Source of the DNA: JAITWT01 sp964439605
Lineage (GTDB): Bacteria; Pseudomonadota; Gammaproteobacteria; Burkholderiales; Burkholderiaceae_C
DNA length: 28,007 nt
NCBI GenBank assembly: GCA_964439605.1
Contig: CAYTPC010000013.1
Coordinates: 1 to 28,007 of the forward strand
Reading direction: 5' to 3'
Below the pieces are notes generated by a model, which saw only the letters and a program-made list of their open reading frames with translations, did no database searches and had not been told where the DNA came from. A program made the translations under genes and the position numbers. Below, in pieces: positions 21,933 to 28,007 of the stretch; position 1 is the first letter of the stretch, and each line of letters begins with the position of its first letter.

Positions 21933-23135
21933 ATGCGCGAAGCCGTCATCGTCGCAGTGGCCCGCACGCCCATCGGCAAGGCCTACAGGGGGTCGCTCAA
22001 CGACACTTCCGGTCCTATGATGGGCGGTCACGTCATCCGCGCCCTGGTCGAGCGCAGTGGCATCGATCCCGCCGAGATCGACGACGTGGTGCTCGGCTGC
22101 GCGCAGCAGCAGGGAACCAACGGCAACAACATCGCGCGCACTTCGGCGCTGCGCGCCGGGCTGCCGACGACGGTGGCTGGCATGTCGGTGGACCGCAAGT
22201 GCTCCTCGGGGCTGATGGCAATCGCCACCGCGGCCAAATACATCGTCAACGACGGCGCCCCGATCGCCGTCGGCGGCGGTCTGGAGTCGATCTCGCTGGT
22301 GCAGAACGACAAGATGAACCGCTACCGCTTCACCGACGACTGGCTGCGCCAGCATGTCGGCGGCGTCTATGCGCAGATGATCGAGACGGCCGAGATCGTC
22401 GCCAAACGCTACGGCGTCAGCCGCGAGAGCCAGGATGAATACGCCTTGCAGTCGCAGCAGCGCACCGCCGCCGCGCAGCGTGAAAACCGTTTCGACGCCG
22501 AGATCGTCCCCATCAAGACCACGATGAAGGTGACCGACAAGGCCACCGGCGAGACCACCGATCGCGAAGTGACGCTGACGCGCGACGAAGGCAATCGGCC
22601 CGACACGACCCTGGAAATGCTGGCCAAGCTGACGCCGGTGTTCAAGGACGGCCGTTACGTCAAGCAAGGCGAGTTCATCACGGCCGGCAACGCTTCGCAG
22701 CTCTCTGACGGCGCCGCCGCGGTGCTGCTGATGGAGCGCCGTGAAGCCGAGCGGCTCAACCTGGAGCCGCTGGGCGCGTACCGCGGCATGGCGGTCGCCG
22801 GCTGCGACCCGCTGGAAATGGGCATCGGCCCGGTGTTCGCGATTCCCAAGCTACTCAAGCGAAACGGCTTGACTATCGACGACATCGGCCTGTGGGAAAT
22901 CAATGAGGCTTTCGCCAGCCAGCTCCTGTATTGCCGCGACACGCTGGGCCTGCCCAACGAGCGCCTGAACGTCAGCGGCGGCGCGATCGCGATCGGCCAT
23001 CCCTACGGCATGACGGGCGCACGCTGCACCGCGCACCTGCTGATCGAAGGCCGCCGCCGCGGCGTCAAGTACGGTGTGGTGTCGATGTGCGTCGGCGGCG
23101 GTATGGGCGCCGCCGCGCTGTTCGAGGTCTTCTGA
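21933..23135 (+). CDS. acetyl-CoA acyltransferase (thiolase, FadA-type)
   Basis: A 400-residue thiolase that cleaves 3-ketoacyl-CoA with CoA in the last step of beta-oxidation. The acyl-accepting Cys90 is in DRKCSSGLMAI. The NEAF motif occurs in WEINEAFASQ, His356 in GGAIAIGHPYGMTGAR and the second catalytic Cys386 in MCVGGGMGAA. AGGAGA lies 6 bases before the ATG. A degradative rather than PHB-type role is favoured because it is paired with a hydratase/dehydrogenase remnant and a divergent synthetase-dehydrogenase operon. It is the first gene of the plus-strand operon. Confidence 0.95.
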   Translation: MREAVIVAVARTPIGKAYRGSLNDTSGPMMGGHVIRALVERSGIDPAEIDDVVLGCAQQQGTNGNNIARTSALRAGLPTTVAGMSVDRKCSSGLMAIATAAKYIVNDGAPIAVGGGLESISLVQNDKMNRYRFTDDWLRQHVGGVYAQMIETAEIVAKRYGVSRESQDEYALQSQQRTAAAQRENRFDAEIVPIKTTMKVTDKATGETTDREVTLTRDEGNRPDTTLEMLAKLTPVFKDGRYVKQGEFITAGNASQLSDGAAAVLLMERREAERLNLEPLGAYRGMAVAGCDPLEMGIGPVFAIPKLLKRNGLTIDDIGLWEINEAFASQLLYCRDTLGLPNERLNVSGGAIAIGHPYGMTGARCTAHLLIEGRRRGVKYGVVSMCVGGGMGAAALFEVF

Positions 23136-23161
23136 CTTGTTCCTTTTAATGGGAAATGACC

Positions 23162-23332
23162 ATGCCCGAATCGACTTCTCTCGCCCGCACCCAGACCGAC
23201 GGCGTGATCACGCTGATCGCGGCGATCCACGGCAACGCGCTGGGCGGCGGACTCGAACTGGCGCTGGCGTGCCAGTACCGTGTCGCCGAACGCGGCGCCC
23301 GCTTGATTTTTTCGGAATGGGGAGCGGCGTGA
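23162..23332 (+). pseudogene. remnant of FadB-type enoyl-CoA hydratase / 3-hydroxyacyl-CoA dehydrogenase
   Basis: A 56-codon ORF. Codons 1-18 (MPESTSLARTQTDGVITL) look like the N-terminus of a multifunctional FadB-type protein. They are joined directly to IAAIHGNALGGGLELALACQ, continuing YRVAERGARL, the oxyanion-hole region that normally lies about 90 residues in. After that comes a foreign tail IFSEWGAA and a stop. Thus both an internal piece and the whole remainder of a gene of roughly 700 codons are gone. The junction lies at a GATCGCGGCGATC repeat, compatible with deletion between short homologies. A GGGAAA precedes the ATG, so the short peptide may still be made. The MBL gene begins five bases after its stop. 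Confidence 0.85.
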
Positions 23333-23336
23333 GCCG

Positions 23337-24464
23337 ATGAGCGTGTCGCTGTCCGCCCCCGAAGCAGCAACCGCGCCGATCGCCCCGGCACGCCGGGTGC
23401 GCCAGTCGTTGACATACCCCATCGAGGCGCCTGGCGCTGGCGAGATGCGCGAAGTGGGCGAGGGCGTGCTCTGGTTTCGCATTCCGCTGCCCTATAACAC
23501 CGAGCACATCAACGTCTGGCTGCTGGCGGATGTCGATGCGGACGGTCCCGGCTGGGCCGTGGTCGACACCGGCATCAAGACGCCGCAAACGGTCGAACTG
23601 TGGCGCAGCCTGATCGCACCCGGTGGCGGGCTGGCGCGTGCTGGACGCGGGGGGCGGCTCACGCGGGTGATCTGCACGCACTTTCACGCCGACCATGCCG
23701 GCATGGCCGGATGGCTGGTGCGCAAGTGTCGATGTCCCCTCTGGATGACGCGGCAGGAATATCTGACCGGCCAGATGCAGTTGTCCGAATGGGGACAGCA
23801 GGCGCCGCCGGATGCGCTGAATTTCTACGCCGCCTGCGGCTGGTCGGCCAGAACGCTCGCCCACATGCGTACCCGCCACGGCCGTTACGCGATGGTGGTG
23901 CATCCCTTTCCGGATGAATTCCAGGCGCTGTCATCTGGTCAGGCGCTGCAAGTCGGCGTGCAGCGCTGGGAGCTCTTTACCGGCCGAGGCCACTCGCCGG
24001 AGCACGCCTGCCTCGTCAATGAGGCGGCCGGCCTCGTGATTGGCGGCGATCAGGCATTGCCCAACATTTCCTCCAACGTGAGCGTGACGGCCAACGAGCC
24101 TGCGGGCGACCCGCTTGGCGACTGGATCGATTCGCTGCGCCGTCTGCGCGCGCATTGCGACAGCCGCATGCTGGTGCTTCCGGCGCATGGATTGCCCTAC
24201 GTCGGATTGCACCTGCGCATTGATGAACTGCTGAACGAGTACGAGGCTTCGCTGGAAGCTTTGCGGTCGGCGCTGCAGGTCGCCGCGCGGCGCGTCATCG
24301 ACGTCTTTCCGACATTGTTCTCAAGGCCTGTCGAGCTTGACCACAACTTCAGCCGTCTGATGCTTGCCACGGGAAAAAGTCTGGCGCACCTGAACCATCT
24401 GAAACGCCGCGGGGAAACGATCTGCAAGCCCGACGGCAACGGGGTCAACTGGTGGACGGCTTGA
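23337..24464 (+). CDS. MBL-fold metallohydrolase
   Basis: A 375-residue protein with the metallo-beta-lactamase fold. Metal ligands: THFHADH (114-120), His219 in GRGHSPEH and Asp238 in VIGGDQALP. The C-terminal third (RIDELLNEYEASLEALRSAL and HLNHLKRRGET) is helical, as in the LACTB2-like or glyoxalase II-like members with an extra C-terminal domain. A thioesterase acting on an acyl-CoA would suit the position after a thiolase and a FadB remnant, but this is inference. The ATG follows the remnant's stop by four bases; GGGGAG lies about 13 bases upstream. The 3' end overlaps the convergent TetR gene by 20 bases. Confidence 0.85.
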   Translation: MSVSLSAPEAATAPIAPARRVRQSLTYPIEAPGAGEMREVGEGVLWFRIPLPYNTEHINVWLLADVDADGPGWAVVDTGIKTPQTVELWRSLIAPGGGLARAGRGGRLTRVICTHFHADHAGMAGWLVRKCRCPLWMTRQEYLTGQMQLSEWGQQAPPDALNFYAACGWSARTLAHMRTRHGRYAMVVHPFPDEFQALSSGQALQVGVQRWELFTGRGHSPEHACLVNEAAGLVIGGDQALPNISSNVSVTANEPAGDPLGDWIDSLRRLRAHCDSRMLVLPAHGLPYVGLHLRIDELLNEYEASLEALRSALQVAARRVIDVFPTLFSRPVELDHNFSRLMLATGKSLAHLNHLKRRGETICKPDGNGVNWWTA

Positions 24465-25110
24465 CCGGCGTGGCTCCCAGAATGCGCTTGATCGCCTGAT
24501 GCGCGGTTGCGCGCACCTGGTCCGCTCGCGGATCATCGCCCAGCAGCAACAGCGTCGCCGTCAGCCCGCGCAGCAGCGACAGCAGCACGATGCTCATAGC
24601 TTCGACGTCCTCCTCGAACGAGGCCTCTCCCTTGTCGACGGCTTGCTGGATCAGATTGCCGTAGTAACTGGCCGCCGTCGACGTGAACGCCCGGAGGTCC
24701 TGCTGCAACTCGCCGCCATGAATGATGGACTCCGTGACCATGGCGTTCATCACGGCGGACCTTTTGCTTGAACGACTCAAGTACAGGTTCGCGCTTGCCA
24801 GCAAGCGTTGCAGTCCCGCTGGCGCCGGCGCCAGACGGCGCTGGTTTTCGTAGAAGTCCTTCTGAATCGAGTTGATGAGCGCCTGGATGAAAGCGGCTTT
24901 ACTGCCAAAGTGGTGGGCGACGATGCCACGGCTGAAACCTGCCATGGTACCGACTTCAGCCAGCGTGATGCCTGCGATTCCTTTGTGTGCAATCAGCTTG
25001 AGGCCCGCCCTGAGCAAGCGATCCTCAGCCTCTTGGCGACGTTCCGCCTGGGTCCTGCGTTTGTGCTGAGGCGGTGTTTTTTTCGCTTCGGACGATGTCG
25101 TCGATCCCAT
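24445..25110 (-). CDS. TetR family transcriptional regulator
   Basis: A 221-residue protein with the N-terminal TetR helix-turn-helix at about 29-75 (RLLRAGLKLIAHKGIAGITL, EVGTMAGFSRGIVAHHFGSK) and a helical ligand-binding and dimerisation C-domain (about 85-210). The first 25 residues are basic and probably flexible. Such repressors of acyl-CoA genes commonly respond to acyl-CoA; here that is inferred from neighbours. Its upstream region carries a copy of the core motif found between the divergent acyl-CoA operons, suggesting autoregulation. It converges with the MBL gene, sharing 20 bases. Ribosome binding site weak (GAGAA). Confidence 0.9.
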   Translation of the reverse strand: MGSTTSSEAKKTPPQHKRRTQAERRQEAEDRLLRAGLKLIAHKGIAGITLAEVGTMAGFSRGIVAHHFGSKAAFIQALINSIQKDFYENQRRLAPAPAGLQRLLASANLYLSRSSKRSAVMNAMVTESIIHGGELQQDLRAFTSTAASYYGNLIQQAVDKGEASFEEDVEAMSIVLLSLLRGLTATLLLLGDDPRADQVRATAHQAIKRILGATPVKPSTS

Positions 25111-25172
25111 GTGTTCTCGGTGAAGGACAGTCGCATACGCGCACCATCAGTTCAAGGTGTGCTGGCGACTGA

Positions 25173-25194
25173 AAAAACTTGTTGGTCCGCAAGT
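25173..25194. promoter_or_regulatory. operator-like site upstream of the TetR gene
   Basis: The right half and core (TTGTTGGTCCGCAAGT) match the sites at 21818 and 25727; the left half is not conserved, though a shorter-spaced ACTTGT/GCAAGT dyad (25177-25194) exists. A TATATA on the minus strand directly adjoins it, so a bound repressor would block transcription of the TetR gene. Confidence 0.5.
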
Positions 25195-25321
25195 ATATAA
25201 GCCTGCGCTTGACGGTGCGGCGGCGAGTACGCACCGCACAACAGGTACGCCAGGCGCTTGATGGAACGCAGGCACTGAAATTCCGCGCCGCCAGCGTGAT
25301 GTCTTCGGTGACGCTCGCCTC

Positions 25322-25534
25322 TTAGCCCAGCGCTTTGAGTGCGGCGTTGATCTTCTGCAGAGCTTCCTGCGGAATGCGGCCGCCGGAGCGATCGGCCACG
25401 GCCGAGAGCGACAGGCCGCCGGCCATGCTGATTCGCGGGCTTGACGTCAGGCCGGGGAGGTACTGGTCAAGGATGGCCTTGGCGGCGCTGTTGGCCAGCA
25501 GGTCGTGCATGGTTGATTCAATCGAGTAGCTCAT
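25322..25534 (-). CDS. small protein of unknown function (70 aa)
   Basis: A 70-residue protein, probably all helical, without signal peptide, cysteine or membrane segment. It contains MHDLLANSAAKAILDQYLPGL (9-29), a Met-Ala-Gly-Gly turn and a final helix EALQKINAALKAL. The LL-(x)5-AKAIL-(x)3-LPGL pattern reminds me of short helical modules at the C-termini of some secreted hydrolases, but I cannot name a family. It is convincingly a gene: AAGGA is 6 bases before the ATG and a near-consensus promoter lies 70 bases farther upstream. It sits behind the TetR gene on the same strand and may belong to its regulon. Confidence 0.75.
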   Translation of the reverse strand: MSYSIESTMHDLLANSAAKAILDQYLPGLTSSPRISMAGGLSLSAVADRSGGRIPQEALQKINAALKALG

Positions 25535-25611
25535 AGTGGTTCCTTGGGGTGGCCCGTTAGAGGAGCACTCGCGGATCAGTGGGCCGAAAATCCGATCCGA
25601 AAGACGTGACG

Positions 25612-25640
25612 ATCATAGGCTCGCCAGAACCGCCGTCCAA
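25612..25640 (-). promoter_or_regulatory. sigma-70 promoter of the 70-aa gene
   Basis: Minus strand TTGGAC (25640-25635), exactly 17 bases, TATGAT (25617-25612). The predicted start near 25605 gives a leader of about 70 bases. This is one of the best promoter matches in the window. Confidence 0.65.
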
Positions 25641-25726
25641 CGGAAGCTCGAAGGCGGGCGCTGCATTGCGCTGGTGTGAACTGGAATGGGACGATCTCGC
25701 ACGGAGAGTCCAGATTACTTTAGCAT

Positions 25727-25748
25727 GCTTGCGTGTTGATTAGCAAGT
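25727..25748. promoter_or_regulatory. second full TetR-type operator
   Basis: GCTTGCGTGTTGATTAGCAAGT is the most symmetric copy: half-sites CTTGC and GCAAG. Sixteen consecutive-frame positions match the 21818 site closely (TTGCGTGTTG identical). It lies about 90 bases upstream of the 70-aa gene promoter and about 130 bases before the esterase gene, so either could be the target. Confidence 0.6.
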
Positions 25749-25879
25749 AATGATCATTCCAATAATCCGACGGGCTCAATACACTGCCTGGGTCAACAAC
25801 GGATCGACTCTCTTCGTGTCGTCGATTTCAGGTTGCTCCAAGCTCAAACCTTATTTGGAAAAGACTCTGCCGGGAGATC

Positions 25880-26467
25880 ATGTCCACGACCCATTTGCTG
25901 TATTTGCACGGATTCCGCTCCTCGCCGCAATCCGTCAAGGCGCGCATCACGGCAGCGCGCATCGCCCGCGACCATCCGGACGTCCGTTGGTGGTGCCCGC
26001 AACTGCCGCCCTCGCCGCGCGAAGCCATGGCGCAGGTGACACGGGGCATCGCCGATTGGCCGCGCGGGACGATGGCGGTTATCGGCTCCTCGCTCGGGGG
26101 CTTCTATGCCACGGGCGTCGCAGCGGCCACCGGCTGCCGCGCGGTGCTGATCAATCCGGCGGTCCACCCGGCGCGCGATCTTGCCCGTTATATCGGCGAG
26201 CAAACGCAGTGGCACGATCCCGCGCAGCATTTTTATTTCCGGCCGGAGTACATCGGCGAACTGCGCGCACTCGATCCCGGGCCGCTCCCGCAGCCGGAAA
26301 ACTGTCTCGTGATCGCCGCCAAGGGCGACGAGGTGCTGGACTGGCGCGAGACGGTCGCGCGCTACCCCGGCAGCCCGATGGAGCTGATCGAAGGCGGCGA
26401 TCACGCGCTCTCGGACTTCGAGCATGCCTGGCTCGACCGGGTGATCGCCTTCCTCGATCCGGTTTGA
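25880..26467 (+). CDS. YqiA/YcfP-type alpha/beta-hydrolase (esterase)
   Basis: A 195-residue member of the UPF0227/YqiA alpha/beta-hydrolase group, small cytoplasmic esterases active on acyl esters or CoA thioesters in the characterised relative. The opening HLLYLHGFRSSPQSVKA (5-21) is typical. The nucleophile elbow GSSLGG (69-74) gives Ser71; KGDEVLDW (147-154) supplies the acid, and GGDHALSDF (171-179) gives His174. GGGAG lies only a few bases before the ATG, a tight but workable spacing. It precedes an RNase II family gene by 49 bases and may be cotranscribed with it. Confidence 0.88.
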   Translation: MSTTHLLYLHGFRSSPQSVKARITAARIARDHPDVRWWCPQLPPSPREAMAQVTRGIADWPRGTMAVIGSSLGGFYATGVAAATGCRAVLINPAVHPARDLARYIGEQTQWHDPAQHFYFRPEYIGELRALDPGPLPQPENCLVIAAKGDEVLDWRETVARYPGSPMELIEGGDHALSDFEHAWLDRVIAFLDPV

Positions 26468-26516
26468 CGCCGTCAGACGTCGCCATCGCCGCCCGCCCGC
26501 ATGGGACAATGGCGTG

Positions 26517-28007
26517 ATGTTTGTTTTGTTCGAAGAAGCCGGCAAGTTCCTTGGCGGGCGGGTACTTTCGCAGACTGATGCCTCGGCCCAGATCGAGTTG
26601 GAAACCGGTAAGCGGGTCAAGGCCAAGCTGCCCTGTATCGTGTTGCGCTTTGACCAGCCGGCGCCGGCCGAATTGCTGGCGCAGGCGCAGGCGCAGGCTG
26701 CGGAAATGGATCTGGATCTGGCCTGGGAATTCGCGCCCGAGGAGGAGTTCGGCTTCGCCGAGCTGGCGGCCGATTACTTCAGCGCCAAGCCCACGCTGAT
26801 ACAGCAGGCCGCGGCATTGCTGGCCCTGTTCGACGCGCCTCACTATTTCCGCCGCATCGGCAAAGGCCGTTTCAAGAAGGCGCCCGTCGAAACGGTACGG
26901 CAGGCGTTGGCCGCAATCGAAAAGAAAAAAGCGGTGCTCGCGCAGATCGCCGAATGGTCCGCGCAACTGGCGGCCGGCCAGTGCCCGGAACCGATCCGGG
27001 AGCAGATCTACAAGATTCTGTTCAAGCCCGACAAGAACGCGCCCGAATACAAGGCAATGGTCGAGGCCGCGCGCAGCACGCACCAGGCCCCGCTGGCGCT
27101 GTTCAAGCGCACAGGCGCGATCGATTCGGCCTACCAGTTTCATTGGCAACGTTTTCTGTTCGAAAACTTTCCCAAGGGCGCCGGCTTTCCGGCCCTGGAA
27201 GCGCCGGCCATTGACGCCGATCTGCCGCTCGCGCCGGTGCGCGCCTTTTCCATCGACGATTCGCTCACCACCGAAATCGACGACGCGCTCTCGCTGCAGG
27301 GATTGGGCAGCGGCACGGTCACTGTGGGTATTCACATCGCGGCGCCGGGTCTCGCGCTGGCGCCTGGCGACGCGCTTGATCAGGTGGCGCGAGCGCGCAT
27401 GTCCACCGTCTACATGCCGGGCCACAAGATCACGATGCTGCCCGAGGCCGTCGTGACCGCCTACACGCTGGAGGCCGGGCGCGACTGCCCGGCGCTGTCG
27501 CTCTATCTGCGCTTTGACGAGGCCGGCCTTGAACTCCTGGATACCCAATCGCGCATCGAGCGCGTACCCATCGCCGTAAACCTGCGCCACGACCGGCTCG
27601 ATCACCTGGTGACCGACGACTGGCTCGAAGGCCGCGCCGAAGCAGCCGTGCCGCAGGAAGTCGCAAACCTGCGCACCGAACTGCAATTCCTGCACCGGCT
27701 GAGCAAAACGCTGAAAGCGCGGCGTGAAGTGGTGCGCGGCAAGCCGGAAAACATCAGCCGGCCCGATTACAACTTCCGGCTGACCGGCAACGCCGGCGAG
27801 CCCGACGGCAGCGAGCGGGTGGAGATCGGCGTGCGCCGCCGCGGCGAACCGCTGGACCTGATCGTCGCCGAGGCCATGATTTTGGCCAACAGCACCTGGG
27901 GCGGCTGGCTGGCCGAACTGGGCGTGCCGGCAATCTATCGCAGCCAGGCCAGTCTCGCGCCCGGCATCAAGGTGCGCATGGGCACCAGGGCGTTGCCGCA
28001 CGCGGGC
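26517..28007 (+). CDS. RNase II family 3'-5' exoribonuclease (3' end outside the window)
   Basis: The first 497 codons are present and the frame is open to the window edge. Residues 1-45 look like a small cold-shock-like or SH3-like RNA-binding start (MFVLFEEAGKFLGGRVLSQT); a helical region follows (about 90-215). The RNB catalytic domain begins near 242 with FSIDDSLTTEIDDALSL. Asp247, Asp255 and Asp256 fit the metal-binding acidic residues; the position that is Asp in E. coli RNase II and RNase R is Glu253. HIAAPGLALAPGDALDQVAR and YMPGHKITMLP are further RNB marks. It degrades single-stranded RNA processively from the 3' end. No clear ribosome binding site is seen. Confidence 0.88.
   Translation, partial: MFVLFEEAGKFLGGRVLSQTDASAQIELETGKRVKAKLPCIVLRFDQPAPAELLAQAQAQAAEMDLDLAWEFAPEEEFGFAELAADYFSAKPTLIQQAAALLALFDAPHYFRRIGKGRFKKAPVETVRQALAAIEKKKAVLAQIAEWSAQLAAGQCPEPIREQIYKILFKPDKNAPEYKAMVEAARSTHQAPLALFKRTGAIDSAYQFHWQRFLFENFPKGAGFPALEAPAIDADLPLAPVRAFSIDDSLTTEIDDALSLQGLGSGTVTVGIHIAAPGLALAPGDALDQVARARMSTVYMPGHKITMLPEAVVTAYTLEAGRDCPALSLYLRFDEAGLELLDTQSRIERVPIAVNLRHDRLDHLVTDDWLEGRAEAAVPQEVANLRTELQFLHRLSKTLKARREVVRGKPENISRPDYNFRLTGNAGEPDGSERVEIGVRRRGEPLDLIVAEAMILANSTWGGWLAELGVPAIYRSQASLAPGIKVRMGTRALPHAG

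Larger units (their letters stand above)
25535..25879. other. regulatory gap between the 70-aa gene and the YqiA-like gene
   Basis: This 345-base divergent region holds the promoter of the 70-aa gene and the operator at 25727-25748. The rest toward 25879 is less GC-rich and without a convincing small gene; an ORF starting at 25750 only shadows the esterase gene. Confidence 0.5.

Noticed and set aside
23162..23332. An intact short enoyl-CoA hydratase-like gene
   Set aside because: Only 56 codons with an internal join and foreign tail; it cannot form the crotonase fold, so it is listed as a remnant.
26151..28001. 616-codon open frame antisense to the RNase II and esterase genes
   Set aside because: It is a GC-bias shadow: the sense strand shows RNB and alpha/beta-hydrolase motifs, while the antisense translation is Arg/Gly/His-rich with no recognisable fold.

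Overview
The window reads as about 28 kb of high-GC betaproteobacterial chromosome, most likely Burkholderiales (an Alcaligenaceae/Bordetella-like lineage is my best guess). The reasons are the Lon/ClpX/ClpP/trigger factor block behind a tRNA-Leu, the phasin gene, the CaiB/IclR and acyl-CoA gene content, and strong GC bias at third codon positions. That bias also produces many long antisense ORFs, which I left out. I see no transposase, integrase, phage gene or CRISPR array.

Layout. (1) 1-2256: tail of an acyl-CoA dehydrogenase, a CaiB/BaiF CoA-transferase and an IclR regulator, a small acyl-CoA catabolic cluster; dcd (dCTP deaminase) overlaps the IclR gene by ATGA. (2) 2947-9125, minus strand: tRNA-Leu(UAG), tig, clpP, clpX, lon. 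This is the protein-folding and quality-control block; lon has a plausible sigma-32 promoter. (3) 9393-17201: hemH, an aldehyde dehydrogenase, a DciA-like DUF721 protein, a phasin, a candidate 6S RNA, a TPR protein, acyl-CoA-binding protein, and a minus-strand pair of DUF445 protein and zinc aminopeptidase. (4) 17466-18671: an M20 amidohydrolase ending inside a 165-bp hairpin element. (5) 18816-25110: a fatty or aromatic acyl-CoA degradation locus: acyl-CoA synthetase and acyl-CoA dehydrogenase on the minus strand; thiolase, a remnant of a FadB-type hydratase/dehydrogenase and an MBL-fold hydrolase on the plus strand; and a TetR repressor. (6) 25322-28007: a 70-aa protein of unknown function, a YqiA-like esterase and the 5' part of an RNase II family gene.

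How it works together. The acyl-CoA locus looks like a TetR-controlled beta-oxidation module. A shared operator-like sequence lies between the divergent synthetase and thiolase genes, inside overlapping promoters. It recurs upstream of the TetR gene and again near 25.73 kb. The hydratase/3-hydroxyacyl-CoA dehydrogenase step is missing locally because that gene survives only as a 56-codon stump.

The most unusual non-coding content is: a 6S-like RNA with a second diverged copy 4 kb away and a possible third fragment; a 165-bp near-perfect inverted-repeat element that provides the stop codons of both convergent genes flanking it; and a recurring habit of perfect 9-14 bp tandem duplications, several sitting exactly on stop codons.
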